Assembly (NCBI RefSeq): GCF_005843985.1
Contig: NZ_CP040463.1
Location: 1,621,888-1,685,887, forward strand
Source: Caminibacter mediatlanticus TB-2
GTDB lineage: Bacteria > Campylobacterota > Campylobacteria > Campylobacterales > Nautiliaceae
Length of the DNA stretch: 64,000 bases
Reading direction: 5' to 3'
The notes below the pieces were generated by a model. The model was given only the letters and a program-made list of their open reading frames with translations, did no database searches and was not told the origin of the DNA. Both the position numbers and the translations under genes were made by a program. Below, in pieces: positions 1 through 9,804 of the stretch. The stretch's first letter is position 1. Every line of letters starts with the position of its first letter.

Positions 1-101
1 TATGTATTTAAATTCTTTGCTAATATTCTACCAATTGTGCTTTTTCCGCTTCCCATAAAGCCTGTAAGAATAATATTAGTAAAACTCAATTTCAACTCCA
101 T
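1..101 (-). CDS. aroK: Shikimate kinase AroK, N-terminal fragment
   Basis: The 5' end of a gene running off the left edge. Translation from the ATG at 99-101 begins MELKLSFTNIILTG and continues into FMGSGKSTIGR, a P-loop of the type found at the start of shikimate kinases, which phosphorylate shikimate in aromatic amino acid synthesis. It overlaps the end of the upstream AMIN gene by 26 nt. Only about 33 residues are visible, so the call rests on the P-loop context and on gene order: in Helicobacter, aroK follows the same four genes. Another small P-loop kinase cannot be excluded from the fragment alone. Confidence 0.85.
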   Translation of the reverse strand, partial: MELKLSFTNIILTGFMGSGKSTIGRILAKNLNT

Positions 102-645
102 CTTTTTTCTTAATAACTTTATAATTATAATTTGCATCTAAATAAATAACTACTCTATAAAATGATGTATGAGAACCCACAACTACTTTTTTTACAAATG
201 AATTAAACTCTTTTTTTATTGTTGGAATATTTGAATATCTTTTAAAATCAAGGACTAATCTAAAAGGTTTTACGAGAAAAAAGCTTCTAATCAACTTATC
301 TTTTGTTTTTATAAAAATTTTTTTATTTTGGATATATAAATAAAAATATTTAAAATAAGCTTTTTGATTTTTAAAATTTTTAGATTTATGGAGTAAAATT
401 ATTGGTTTGTGAAAATCAATATTTTTATTAATATCTATGGTTTTTTGCTTTATATCACTACTTAATGTTTGATATACAAAAATAACTTTTTTTAAAACTC
501 TTGCGTCTTTTGGAAGATAAACAACCTCTTTTTTAAAAAAAACAGGCTTAACTATTTGAGTTTGATGTGGCTTAATTACAGGTTCAAAGGGATTAATTCT
601 TGCATTTAAACAAACTATAAATATTAATAAAAATAAAAATCTCAC
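76..645 (-). CDS. AMIN-domain periplasmic protein
   Basis: 189 aa. An N-terminal signal-like segment (MRFLFLLIFIVCLNA) is followed by a basic, low-complexity stretch. Residues about 110-189 look like an AMIN domain: FRLVLDFKRYSNIP, then FYRVVIYLDANYNYKV and a short beta-rich tail. AMIN domains bind peptidoglycan or direct envelope proteins to the division site. It starts 4 nt inside the FtsB-like gene and runs into aroK, so it is in one operon with both. The equivalent position in Helicobacter (HP0156) is also a small exported protein. The domain call is by pattern; the function is inferred. Confidence 0.72.
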   Translation of the reverse strand: MRFLFLLIFIVCLNARINPFEPVIKPHQTQIVKPVFFKKEVVYLPKDARVLKKVIFVYQTLSSDIKQKTIDINKNIDFHKPIILLHKSKNFKNQKAYFKYFYLYIQNKKIFIKTKDKLIRSFFLVKPFRLVLDFKRYSNIPTIKKEFNSFVKKVVVGSHTSFYRVVIYLDANYNYKVIKKKDGVEIEFY

Positions 646-884
646 TCTCCCTCCAATTCTTTAAGCTCAAAATACTCTTTTTGTAAAATGGCATTTTCTT
701 TTTTTAAATTTATTACTCTTTTTTCTAATACCTTTACACTATTATCTAAATCAAGCATACGTGAAAACGAACGACTTCCAAACATTAAATTCACTATATA
801 AATAGCGACTACAACTGCTATAATTATAACAACTACAATTCTATAATCAAACTTTTTTTGAAAAATATCATCAAAATCTATCAT
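642..884 (-). CDS. FtsB/DivIC-like septum protein
   Basis: About 80 aa. It has a short cytoplasmic N-terminus (MIDFDDIFQKKFDYR), one transmembrane helix (VVVIIIAVVVAIYIVNLMF) and then a coiled coil (DLDNSVKVLEKRVINLKKEN). This is the bitopic layout of FtsB/DivIC, which bridge the divisome in the periplasm. A TTG at 896 would add four residues; the ATG at 884 is preferred. It sits between eno and the AMIN gene, as HP0155 does in Helicobacter. Its 5' flank is the eno terminator hairpin, so it may depend on read-through. Confidence 0.72.
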   Translation of the reverse strand: MIDFDDIFQKKFDYRIVVVIIIAVVVAIYIVNLMFGSRSFSRMLDLDNSVKVLEKRVINLKKENAILQKEYFELKELEGE

Positions 885-915
885 AAAAAAACTCAAAAGA
901 TGAAGAAATCTTCAT

Positions 916-917
<2 letters not shown>
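885..917 (-). terminator. Intrinsic terminator after eno
   Basis: A 9-bp inverted repeat (AGATGAAGA / TCTTCATCT, 898-917) overlaps the eno stop codon. On the minus strand it is followed by TTTGAG and a run of seven T. It would end or attenuate the recA-eno transcript before the FtsB-like gene. Confidence 0.7.
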
Positions 918-2190
<1,273 letters not shown>

Positions 2191-3246
2191 TTATTCCCCT
2201 TTTAAGTTTAATTCATCTTCATCTTGTTTTTCAATAGTCTCAATCATATGAGAAAGCTCCATTCCTAAGGCTTCTTTAATTTTTGCTTCAATCTCGTGCA
2301 TTAATTCAGGATGAGAACGTAAATACTCTTTTGCATTCTCTTTACCTTGACCAAGCTTAGTAGCACCATAACTAAACCAAGCACCACTTTTATCAATAAT
2401 ATCAAGCTTAACTCCAAAATCAAGTATTTCACCCTCTCTACTTATTCCTTTTCCAAACATAATATCAAATTCAGCTATTCTAAATGGAGGTGCGACTTTA
2501 TTTTTTACTACTTTTACTTTTACTCTATTTCCAACCTCTTTATCACCTTGTTTAAGAGTTGCTATTCTTCTAACATCAAGTCTTACTGAGCTATAAAATT
2601 TAAGTGCATTACCACCTGTCGTAGTTTCAGGTGAGCCATATCCCATCATTCCAATTTTCATTCTTATTTGATTAATAAACACAACAGTTGTATTCATTTT
2701 ATGAATTGCAGCTGTAAGTTTTCTAAGAGCCTGGCTCATAAGTCTTGCTTGAACTCCAACTTGTGCATCTCCCATATTTCCTTCAATTTCTGCTTTTGGA
2801 GTAAGGGCTGCTACTGAATCTACTACAATTATATCAACCGCTCCACTTCTTGCAAGAGTTTCTACAATTTCTAAGGCTTGTTCTCCATAATCTGGTTGAG
2901 ATACAAGCAAATTATCAATATCTACGCCTATATTTCTTGCATAAATAGGATCAAATGCATGTTCTGCATCTATAAAAGCAGCAACTCCCCCATCTTTTTG
3001 AGCTTGTGCAATAATAGATAAAGCAAGGGTAGTTTTACCACTACTCTCAGGTCCATAAATTTCTGTAATTCTACCTTTTGGAATTCCGCCAATACCAAGA
3101 GCTATATCAAGTCCAAAACTACCTGTTGGAATTGCAGCAATTGGTTCTATCTCTTTTTCTGAGAGTTTAACTAAACTTCCTTTACCAAATTGCTTTTCTA
3201 CTTGCTTTAAGGCAAGTTCAAGTGCTTTTTGCTTTTTTTCATCCAT
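2191..3246 (-). CDS. recA: Recombinase RecA
   Basis: 351 aa. DNA-strand-exchange ATPase and co-protease for the SOS response. Walker [13 protein letters not shown], Walker [19 protein letters not shown], the L1/L2 loop region including [29 protein letters not shown], and an acidic C-terminal tail ending EDELNLKGE are all present; the length is normal. Divergent from mqnD across a 96-bp region with a symmetrical promoter. No LexA-type box was recognised there, in keeping with Campylobacterota, which generally lack a classical LexA. Confidence 0.98.
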   Translation of the reverse strand: MDEKKQKALELALKQVEKQFGKGSLVKLSEKEIEPIAAIPTGSFGLDIALGIGGIPKGRITEIYGPESSGKTTLALSIIAQAQKDGGVAAFIDAEHAFDPIYARNIGVDIDNLLVSQPDYGEQALEIVETLARSGAVDIIVVDSVAALTPKAEIEGNMGDAQVGVQARLMSQALRKLTAAIHKMNTTVVFINQIRMKIGMMGYGSPETTTGGNALKFYSSVRLDVRRIATLKQGDKEVGNRVKVKVVKNKVAPPFRIAEFDIMFGKGISREGEILDFGVKLDIIDKSGAWFSYGATKLGQGKENAKEYLRSHPELMHEIEAKIKEALGMELSHMIETIEKQDEDELNLKGE

Positions 3247-3271
3247 AAAAATCCTTTATGTGTTATATGTG

Positions 3272-3317
3272 CAATTATATCATTTTTGATATAATTTGTA
3301 AAAAAGCCAAACTTGGC
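3272..3317. promoter_or_regulatory. Divergent recA/mqnD promoter with palindrome and leader hairpin
   Basis: A 10-bp inverted repeat, AATTATATCA, TTTT, TGATATAATT, places a TATAAT -10 box on each strand (3290-3295 on plus). About 10 nt after the plus-strand box, GCCAA/TTGGC (3306-3317) forms a small hairpin followed by ACTTTTT at the very 5' end of the predicted mqnD mRNA. Confidence 0.6.
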
Positions 3318-3342
3318 ACTTTTTAGCAAAAAAAGGTAACTT

Positions 3343-4245
3343 ATGAGTAACATTTTCAAAAAATATACTATTGCTCACTCACCAGATGCTGATGATATTT
3401 TTATGTATTATGCTATTAAGTTTGGATGGACCTCTATAAATAAAAAATGGAAAATGGAAAATGGAAAATTAAAATATAAATTTAAGAATGTAGCTGAGGA
3501 TATAGAGAGTTTAAATCAAAAAGCTCTAAAAAATATATATGATGTAAGTGCTATTAGTTTTGGAGTATACCCTTTTATAAAAAATGAGTATGCTTTACTT
3601 AAAACTGCTATTAGTTTTGGATATGGTTATGGACCAAAACTTATAAAATTAAAAGGAAAAAAATTAAAACCTAACTTTAAAGTTGCTTTAAGTGGAGAAT
3701 ATACAACTAATGCATTAATTTTCAAGATTGCCTACCCAAATGCAAGAATAGTTTATAAAAACTTTCTTGAAATAGAAAATGCTGTATTAAGTGGAGAAGT
3801 GGATGCGGGATTGTTGATTCACGAGAGTATTTTAACATTTGATGAGAGACTTGAAGTTGAAAAAGAACTGTGGGATATATGGCAAGAGTTAGCAGGAAAT
3901 TTACCACTTCCTCTTGGTGGAATGGCTATTAGACGCTCAATTCCTTTAATTGATGCTATAAATATTGAAGAGATTTTAATAAAAGCAGTTGAAATTGCAA
4001 ATAAACACAAAAATATTTTAGCAAATATGTTATTAGAAAGAAACTTAGTAAGGGTTAATTCTAAAATACTTGATAAATATCTTAATATGTATGCAAATGA
4101 AAAATCAATTATTTTAGATAAAGACCAAATCAAAGCATTAAATAAACTTTATGAAATTGGATATAAACATAATTTACTTCCTTGCATGAAAGATATAAGA
4201 AAATATATGATTCCAGAGGAATACAAAAATGTTAGATTTCAATGA
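3343..4245 (+). CDS. mqnD: 1,4-dihydroxy-6-naphthoate synthase MqnD (futalosine menaquinone pathway)
   Basis: 300 aa. Cleaves cyclic dehypoxanthine futalosine to 1,4-dihydroxy-6-naphthoate in the alternative menaquinone route used by Campylobacterota. It has the family N-terminus AHSPDADDIFMYYA, AISFGVYPFI, SGEYTTNALIFKI, DAGLLIHESILTF and LPLPLGGMAIRR. Residues about 35-47 (KKWKMENGKLKYK) are encoded by a heptamer repeat (3444-3471), an in-frame insertion in a surface loop by inference. It overlaps the next gene by 17 nt and probably heads the mqnD-mazF-like-fliQ-murB operon. Confidence 0.92.
   Translation: MSNIFKKYTIAHSPDADDIFMYYAIKFGWTSINKKWKMENGKLKYKFKNVAEDIESLNQKALKNIYDVSAISFGVYPFIKNEYALLKTAISFGYGYGPKLIKLKGKKLKPNFKVALSGEYTTNALIFKIAYPNARIVYKNFLEIENAVLSGEVDAGLLIHESILTFDERLEVEKELWDIWQELAGNLPLPLGGMAIRRSIPLIDAINIEEILIKAVEIANKHKNILANMLLERNLVRVNSKILDKYLNMYANEKSIILDKDQIKALNKLYEIGYKHNLLPCMKDIRKYMIPEEYKNVRFQ
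3444..3471 (+). repeat. Heptamer repeat inside mqnD
   Basis: Three perfect AAAATGG units followed by AAAATTA, inside the coding sequence. The encoded KWKMENGK-type peptide matches that produced by the same repeat family in recJ and cas6. Confidence 0.85.
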
Positions 4246-4699
4246 ATGGCTAAAAAGAAATGAAAATGCTCTAAAATGTAAGCCAAGAACTCAAAGAGCA
4301 AGTTATATTGAATTTTTTGAAGGGGAATTTAAAGGAGATAAAATTCCTGAGTTTAAAAGAGGTGAGATTTACTTTGCTAAACTTACTGATTCAGCTAAAA
4401 CGAGACCTTTTTTAATATATCAAAATGATTATTTAAATAAAGCTTGTTTTGAAGGTCTATATCATACTGTGGTAGTTTTGCCACTCTCAGGACAAATACT
4501 TGGAGGAGATTATAGAGTGTTGATAAAAAAAAGAGATACAATGAGCAAAGATAGTGAAATTGTAGCAACAGCAATTGGTATAATATCAACAGGAAAAATT
4601 ATCTTTTCAAAAGGATTAGTTACAAAATTAACAAATGAAGAAATGAAAAAAGTAGATAAAGCTGTTTTAAAAGTATTAGGAGTAAAAAATGCAATCTGA
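4229..4699 (+). CDS. MazF/PemK-like protein without visible antitoxin
   Basis: 156 aa. Residues about 43-150 match the MazF/PemK mRNA-interferase fold: KRGEIYFAKL, then KTRPFLIYQND with the Arg-Pro turn, TVVVLPLSG, DYRVLIKKRD, SEIVATAIGIISTGKI and a C-terminal helix. About 40 N-terminal residues (LDFNEWLKRNENALKCKPRTQ) precede the domain, more than in most MazF proteins. It is embedded between mqnD (17-nt overlap) and fliQ (11-nt overlap), with no small antitoxin gene next to it. It may be a domesticated member with another role. Family call moderate, activity unknown. Confidence 0.68.
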   Translation: MLDFNEWLKRNENALKCKPRTQRASYIEFFEGEFKGDKIPEFKRGEIYFAKLTDSAKTRPFLIYQNDYLNKACFEGLYHTVVVLPLSGQILGGDYRVLIKKRDTMSKDSEIVATAIGIISTGKIIFSKGLVTKLTNEEMKKVDKAVLKVLGVKNAI

Positions 4700-4955
4700 A
4701 ATAATTAGTTTAGCAGTTGCAACTTTAAAATTAGCCCTTTTCTTATCTCTTCCGGCATTACTTGTGAGTATGATAGTAGGTCTTTTAATATCTATTTTTC
4801 AAGCTACTACCCAAATAAATGAAATGACATTAAGTTTTGTTCCAAAAATCATTGCTATTGCAATTGTTTTAATATTCACGCTTCCTTGGATGATGAATGA
4901 AATGATTGACTTTACAAAATATGTATTTAGTTTAATTCCAACATTTCTTAGATAA
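4689..4955 (+). CDS. fliQ: Flagellar type III export protein FliQ
   Basis: 88 aa with two membrane helices (LAVATLKLALFLSLPALLVSM and a second near residues 52-72, IAIAIVLIFTLPWMM) separated by IFQATTQINEMTLSFVPK, the signature loop of FliQ/SctS. It is a subunit of the flagellar export gate. It overlaps the 3' end of the MazF-like gene. The fliQ-murB order is the same as in Campylobacter jejuni. Confidence 0.95.
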   Translation: MQSEIISLAVATLKLALFLSLPALLVSMIVGLLISIFQATTQINEMTLSFVPKIIAIAIVLIFTLPWMMNEMIDFTKYVFSLIPTFLR

Positions 4956-4989
4956 TGGAGAATGAAGAATGGAGAATGAAGAATGGAGA
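4955..4989 (+). repeat. Heptamer repeat at the fliQ/murB junction
   Basis: Five 7-bp units alternating ATGGAGA and ATGAAGA. It begins in the last base of the fliQ stop codon and contains the murB Shine-Dalgarno (GGAGA, 4957-4961) and the murB start codon (4969). Confidence 0.9.
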
Positions 4990-5736
4990 GTTATAGATTT
5001 TAGTAAGTTTAGTTCTATAAAAATTGGACCGAAGTTAAAAGTAAAAATAATTGATGAATTTAATTATGATGATGAATTTTTAATAGGAAGAGCTACTAAT
5101 ACCTTAATTTCTTCAAATGCAAAAAATTTAGGTATTTTAAGCGATAGATATAAATTTATTGAATACAAAAATGGATATTTAAAAGTAGGAGGAGCAGTTA
5201 AAAATAGAATGCTTTATAATTTTTGTAAAAGAAATAATATTGGTGGATTTGAGTTTTTAGCACATCTTCCAGGTACTATTGGTGGAAGTATAAAAATGAA
5301 TGCAGGAGTAAAAAGTGAAGAAATTTCCAACAATTTAGTTGCTATTAATGGAATTGATAAAAAAAATTTTAAATTTAGTTATAGAAAAAGTAATATAAAT
5401 TCTCCTGTTTTTGAAGCAATTTTTGAGATAAAAAGAGATTATGATAAAAATTTAGATGAATATTTAAAAAAACTGCGTTTAAACCAACCAAAAGCCCCCA
5501 GCTTAGGAAGTGTATTTAAAAACCCAAAAGGTGACTTTGCTGGAAGATTAATTGAAAATGTAGGACTTAAAGGCTATAAAAAAGGGAATATTCAAATCTC
5601 TCCTATTCATGCAAATTTTTTTGTTAATTTAGGAAAAGGCACTTTTGAAGATATGATTTATTTAATAAATTTGACAAAAAAAAGAGTAAAAGAAAAGTTT
5701 AATATAGATTTAGAACTTGAAATTAAGATTGTTTAG
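4969..5736 (+). CDS. murB: UDP-N-acetylmuramate dehydrogenase MurB
   Basis: 255 aa, the short Campylobacterota form. Reduces UDP-GlcNAc-enolpyruvate to UDP-MurNAc with FAD and NADPH. Motifs: FLIGRATNTLIS, GFEFLAHLPGTIGGSIKMNAG, KAPSLGSVFKNP with the catalytic Ser, GRLIENVGLKGYKKGNIQIS, HANFFVNL and a final ELEIKIV. Homology starts at VIDFSKFSSIKIG; the first seven residues (MENEEWR) are encoded by the heptamer repeat. Of the five ATGs in that repeat only the one at 4969 is in frame. The 3' end overlaps the convergent TerC-like gene by 14 nt. Confidence 0.96.
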   Translation: MENEEWRVIDFSKFSSIKIGPKLKVKIIDEFNYDDEFLIGRATNTLISSNAKNLGILSDRYKFIEYKNGYLKVGGAVKNRMLYNFCKRNNIGGFEFLAHLPGTIGGSIKMNAGVKSEEISNNLVAINGIDKKNFKFSYRKSNINSPVFEAIFEIKRDYDKNLDEYLKKLRLNQPKAPSLGSVFKNPKGDFAGRLIENVGLKGYKKGNIQISPIHANFFVNLGKGTFEDMIYLINLTKKRVKEKFNIDLELEIKIV

Positions 5737-6688
5737 ATTTTTCATATTTTGAATGTAAAAAAGCAATAATTAAAAGCAAAAGACCAAGTGTACCTGTGAT
5801 TTCTTCACTGATATGAAAAAATATTTTTAAAAGCATAATTACAGCTAAAATACCAATTGCATAATGAGCACCGTGTTCGAGATATTTGTATTCATCAAGT
5901 ACTCCCCTTTCTACCATCCAAATAGTAAGACTTCTAACAAACATAGCACCAATACCAAGTCCAAGCATAATTATTAAAATATTTGAAGTGATAGCAAACG
6001 CACCAATTACTCCATCAAAACTAAATGAAGCATCTAAAACTTCTAAATATAAAAATCCCATAAGCCCAGATTTTGCTCCCTCAGTTGATAAAGCAGAATT
6101 TATTCCATGCAAAATAGAATAAATTAATATTCCAAGAAAATAAGCAATTGCTATTTTATAATCCTTACTATCATAAATAACAATAAGTCCAATAATCATT
6201 GCAACAATTAATGAAATATTATTAACCCTTCCAAACTTCTCAGCTGTTTTTTCAATAGGCTTAATCCATCTAACCTCTTTTTCTTCAAATAAAAAGTCAC
6301 TAAATACCATCCATAAAAAAGCACCACCAAATGCATAAATGAGCTTTTCTACATTTACTAACACTTCATGATATTTTTGTGGGTCAAAAAGTGCTAAATT
6401 TATGGTCTTTATTATTCCAATATTTGCAGCAACACTGACTATTAATATCGGAAAAACAAACCTCATACCAAAAACAGCTATTAAAATTCCCCAGGTTAAA
6501 AATCTTCTTTGCCAAACTTTATCCATATTTTTCAAAATCTTAGCATTAACAACCGCATTGTCAAATGACAAACTAATTTCAAGAAGTGCTAAAATAGAAG
6601 TAATATAAATAGCACTAAGTCCTCCTATAAAAAATGCAAGCAAAATTCCAACTATTCCAATAAAAAAAGAAAAATAAAAATATCTCAA
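5723..6688 (-). CDS. TerC/DUF475-family integral membrane protein
   Basis: 321 aa with about eight to nine hydrophobic helices. Acidic motifs of the TerC superfamily lie in the membrane: LALLEISLSFDNAVVNA near the N-terminus and YLEVLDASFSFDGVIGAFA in the second half. Relatives are thought to export metals such as manganese or confer tellurite resistance. The start is a TTG at 6688, five to six nt after AAGGAG. It converges on murB and lies 9 nt after nusA on the same strand. The substrate is unknown. Confidence 0.85.
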   Translation of the reverse strand: MRYFYFSFFIGIVGILLAFFIGGLSAIYITSILALLEISLSFDNAVVNAKILKNMDKVWQRRFLTWGILIAVFGMRFVFPILIVSVAANIGIIKTINLALFDPQKYHEVLVNVEKLIYAFGGAFLWMVFSDFLFEEKEVRWIKPIEKTAEKFGRVNNISLIVAMIIGLIVIYDSKDYKIAIAYFLGILIYSILHGINSALSTEGAKSGLMGFLYLEVLDASFSFDGVIGAFAITSNILIIMLGLGIGAMFVRSLTIWMVERGVLDEYKYLEHGAHYAIGILAVIMLLKIFFHISEEITGTLGLLLLIIAFLHSKYEKSKQS

Positions 6689-6697
6689 ACTATCTCC

Positions 6698-7768
6698 TTA
6701 AATTTTAAATAAACTCTCTAACTTAGAAGTATCAGTTGATTTTTCTTGAGATTTAAGTTCTATTTTATATTTAGTAAGCATACTTGCAAGAGTTATATTT
6801 ACTCCATTTTTTCCAATAGCTTTTGCTTTTTCACTTGGGTCTACATCTACATAAGCAATACCATTTTTCTCATCAATTTTTACACTTTTGACAATTGCAG
6901 GAGACAATGCTCTTGCAACAAAAATTTCTGGCTGAGGAGAATATTCAATAACATCAATATTCTCACCTGCAAGTTCATTTGAAATTGCATTAATTCTAAC
7001 TCCATTTTTTCCAATAATTGTTCCAATTGGGTCAATTTTTGGATTTAATGAGCTTACTGCTACTTTACTTCTAACTCCTGGAATTCTTGCTGATGTATGA
7101 ATTTTAATGAGTCCATCTCTAACTTCTGGGACTGCATTTTCAATTAATTTTTCTAAAAATTTTGGAGAAGTCCTACTAAGCTCAATTGTAATTCCTTTTT
7201 TATTATCAAAATGAACATATTTTAAAAGTGCCTTTAAAACATCTCCTACTTTAAATTTTTCACCTTTTATTCTATTTCTTCTTGGAAGTACTCCTCTAAC
7301 TCCATCAAGTTCTACATATGTATTTTCATCATTATCAACTTTTATAACTTCTCCACTAACAATAGTATTTAATTTAGAAATAAGTTTTCTATAAATCTCA
7401 TTTTCAAGAAGTCTTGTGATTTCTCTTTCAAACTCTCTTTGAAGTGCCATAGCACCGCTTCTTCCAAGTTTGCTTAAATCAAGCTCTGCTCTTAATTTAT
7501 CTCCAATTTGAGCATTCTCATCAAAGTCTCTTGCTTCATCTAAATAAAGATATTTTTCAGGTTCGTTTAATGCTCTATCATCATTTACAACAGTAAAATT
7601 TTGATAAATTTTAAGCTTTTTATCTTCCATTTCAACATCAACATCAATATCACCAAGAATTTTTTTTGCTGTTTTAATGATTGAGCGCTTAAAAGCTTCT
7701 TTAACTTCCTCAAAATCAAGCCCCTTTTCATTAGCAACAAGAGATAATAAATCCTGTATTTTTTCCAC
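6698..7768 (-). CDS. nusA: Transcription termination/antitermination factor NusA
   Basis: About 356 aa. Domains in order: N-terminal RNA-polymerase-binding domain (1-125), S1 domain (about 133-200, GEVIKVDNDENTYVELDGVRGVLPRRN), then two KH domains including DPIGTIIGKNGVRINAISNELAGENIDV and KAKAIGKNGVNITLASMLT. It has no C-terminal acidic repeats, the usual state in this phylum. A GTG at 7774 abuts AAAGGT directly, whereas the GTG at 7768 has the proper 6-nt spacing and is chosen. Divergent from the HP0268-like gene. Confidence 0.96.
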   Translation of the reverse strand: MEKIQDLLSLVANEKGLDFEEVKEAFKRSIIKTAKKILGDIDVDVEMEDKKLKIYQNFTVVNDDRALNEPEKYLYLDEARDFDENAQIGDKLRAELDLSKLGRSGAMALQREFEREITRLLENEIYRKLISKLNTIVSGEVIKVDNDENTYVELDGVRGVLPRRNRIKGEKFKVGDVLKALLKYVHFDNKKGITIELSRTSPKFLEKLIENAVPEVRDGLIKIHTSARIPGVRSKVAVSSLNPKIDPIGTIIGKNGVRINAISNELAGENIDVIEYSPQPEIFVARALSPAIVKSVKIDEKNGIAYVDVDPSEKAKAIGKNGVNITLASMLTKYKIELKSQEKSTDTSKLESLFKI

Positions 7769-7846
7769 ATTCACACCTTTTAGTAAGTTTTACTTTGTTA
7801 TAATTTTACACAATTTTTTGATAAAATAATAATAAAAAGGAAATTC

Positions 7847-8077
7847 ATGAAATTAAAGTTAGTAGGTCCTAATAATGAAATTATAGAAAAAACTTTTGAA
7901 GAGTTTACAAAAGAGATAAAACCTAATAGTTTTTACTATTTTCATAAAGATACAAGTTATAAAGATTTGAAAGATTTAATTGATAAACTTGAAAAGAGTG
8001 GATATTCAGTTTATTTTAGAGAAGTTAAATTTGGTCTTGATGAGGGAGCTTATATGTATGAGCTTCATATAATTTGA
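7847..8077 (+). CDS. HP0268-family small nuclease-like protein
   Basis: 76 aa: MKLKLVGPNNEIIEKTFEEF, a central FYYFHKDTSYKDLKDLIDKLEKSG helix and the C-terminal strand ending YMYELHII. The ending, length and position just before miaB match Helicobacter HP0268, a small Smr-like alpha/beta protein reported to nick DNA and cleave RNA. Start ATG after AAAGGAAATTC. Activity here is inferred from that relative only. Confidence 0.8.
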   Translation: MKLKLVGPNNEIIEKTFEEFTKEIKPNSFYYFHKDTSYKDLKDLIDKLEKSGYSVYFREVKFGLDEGAYMYELHII

Positions 8078-8098
8078 ATGGAGAATTGAAAATTGAAA
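8078..8098 (+). repeat. Heptamer repeat at the miaB start
   Basis: ATGGAGA, ATTGAAA, ATTGAAA. The GGAGA (8080-8084) and the TTG start codon of miaB (8093) both lie inside the repeat. Confidence 0.8.
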
Positions 8099-9361
8099 AA
8101 ACTTTATATTGAAACATTTGGATGCCAAATGAATGTAAAAGATAGCGAGCATATTATTGCTGAGCTATCTGATTTTTATGGAACTACTCAAAATCCTAAG
8201 GAAGCTGACTTAATTATTCTTAATACTTGTTCTGTCAGAGAAAAACCTGTACAAAAACTCTTTTCAGAACTTGGAGCACTTAAAAAAATAAATCCTAATG
8301 CAAAATTTGGTGTTTGTGGATGTACAGCTTCTCATATGGGAGAAGAGATTATCAAAAAGGCTCCATATGTTAGTTTTGTGCTTGGGGCAAGAAATGTTAG
8401 TAGAATAAAAGAAGTAGTAGATAAAGAAAAAGCAGTAATTACAGATATTGATTATGATGACACTACATATGTGTTTAAAAATACAAGAAAAAATCCCTAT
8501 AAAGATTTTGTTAATATTATGGTTGGATGTGATAAAAAATGTACTTTTTGTATTGTCCCAAAAACAAGAGGAAAAGAAATCTCAATTCCTATGGATTTAA
8601 TATTAAAACAAGTTGAAAATTTAGCAAAAGATGGAGTAAAAGAGATAACTTTACTTGGACAAAATGTTAATAATTATGGAAAAAGATTTAGTGTTGCCCA
8701 TCCAAAAGTTGATTTTACAGATTTACTAAGAGAAGTTAGTAAAATTGATGGGATTGAGAGAATTAGATTTACTTCTCCTCATCCACTTCATGCGGATGAT
8801 AAGTTTTTAGACGAATTTGCAAACAATCCTAAAATTTGTAAGCATATTCACTTTCCTCTCCAAAGCGGAAGTAGCAAAATCTTACAAAGTATGAAAAGAG
8901 GATATGATAAAGAGTGGTTTTTAAATAGATGTGAAATAATTAGACAAATTCCAGATGTAGCAATTTCTACTGATATAATTGTAGGTTTTCCAGGAGAGAG
9001 TGAAGAAGATTTTAAAGATACCCTTGATGTAGTAGAAAAAGTTAAGTTTGAGCAAATTTTTAGTTTTGTCTATTCACCAAGACCTCTTACAGAAGCAGCA
9101 AATTACCCTAATCAAGTTGATAAAGAAGTTGCAAAAAAAAGATTATGGAAACTTCAAGAATTACACGCTGAGATTTTAGAAGAAGTTTCAAAAAAACAAA
9201 TAGGAAAAATTTATAAAGTGTTAGTTGAAGAGGAAGGAATGGGTAAAAGTGATAACTTTTTTACAGTAAAACTTGACAAAGACCCTACTTTACTTGGTAA
9301 AATAGTCGATGTAAAAATACATAAAGCAAATAAACACACCTTAAAAGGACAAGTAATATAA
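8093..9361 (+). CDS. miaB: tRNA-2-methylthio-N6-dimethylallyladenosine synthase MiaB
   Basis: 422 aa radical-SAM methylthiotransferase that modifies A37 of tRNAs. The N-terminal UPF0004 domain has three cluster cysteines ([28 protein letters not shown]), the radical-SAM motif is [16 protein letters not shown], and a C-terminal TRAM domain covers about 360-422. Translation starts at a TTG; the upstream ATG at 8078 closes after three codons. The Shine-Dalgarno and start are supplied by the heptamer repeat. Its stop codon overlaps a probable AUA start of the next gene. Confidence 0.97.
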   Translation: MKKLYIETFGCQMNVKDSEHIIAELSDFYGTTQNPKEADLIILNTCSVREKPVQKLFSELGALKKINPNAKFGVCGCTASHMGEEIIKKAPYVSFVLGARNVSRIKEVVDKEKAVITDIDYDDTTYVFKNTRKNPYKDFVNIMVGCDKKCTFCIVPKTRGKEISIPMDLILKQVENLAKDGVKEITLLGQNVNNYGKRFSVAHPKVDFTDLLREVSKIDGIERIRFTSPHPLHADDKFLDEFANNPKICKHIHFPLQSGSSKILQSMKRGYDKEWFLNRCEIIRQIPDVAISTDIIVGFPGESEEDFKDTLDVVEKVKFEQIFSFVYSPRPLTEAANYPNQVDKEVAKKRLWKLQELHAEILEEVSKKQIGKIYKVLVEEEGMGKSDNFFTVKLDKDPTLLGKIVDVKIHKANKHTLKGQVI

Positions 9362-9804
9362 AAAAAATAGTTTTAATACTTTTTGCTATAATTGTAATAA
9401 GTGGATTTTATTTTTATTTTAACCCGTCATATCGCCTCTCATTTGAGGCAAAATACTATTATGAAATAGGTGAGTATAATAAAGCATATGAATTAGCAAA
9501 AAAATCTTTTGCTTTAAATCCATATAATAGAATGGCTTTTACTATAATAACACAAAGCAAAATTGCAAAAGAGTGGCAAAACTTTATAAATGATTGTAAT
9601 AAATATTTAAATGAAATAGAAAAAATTGCAAATAAACCTATAATTACAAAAAAAGACAAATTAAGAATAAAGATAATGCTTGAAATTTTACTTGATGAAT
9701 ATAAAAATTTGAAACCTTCTTTATTAATACCTGATAGTTTAAAAAAAGAAGCAAAATTAAAATATGAAAAGGTAAAAAAACTCTATGAAGAACTTTTTAA
9801 ATAA
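9358..9804 (+). CDS. Membrane-anchored TPR-like protein with probable AUA start
   Basis: 148 aa if read from the ATA at 9358-9360. The open frame gives a positive N-terminus (KK), a membrane helix ([18 protein letters not shown]) and a TPR-like unit ([20 protein letters not shown], then [10 protein letters not shown]), followed by helical sequence. The first ATG is at 9532, after the helix and most of the TPR; no ATG, GTG or TTG precedes it in this frame. ATA overlaps the miaB stop as ATAA, with AAAAGGAC 7-8 nt upstream. A truncated 90-residue product from 9532 is the alternative. Function unknown. Confidence 0.65.
   Translation: MKKIVLILFAIIVISGFYFYFNPSYRLSFEAKYYYEIGEYNKAYELAKKSFALNPYNRMAFTIITQSKIAKEWQNFINDCNKYLNEIEKIANKPIITKKDKLRIKIMLEILLDEYKNLKPSLLIPDSLKKEAKLKYEKVKKLYEELFK

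Noticed and set aside
2347..2589. Plus-strand frame antisense to recA
   Set aside because: Shadow of recA with poor composition.
9532..9804. 90-codon gene starting at the first ATG after miaB
   Set aside because: It would cut off a clear membrane helix and TPR encoded upstream in the same frame; the AUA start is preferred.
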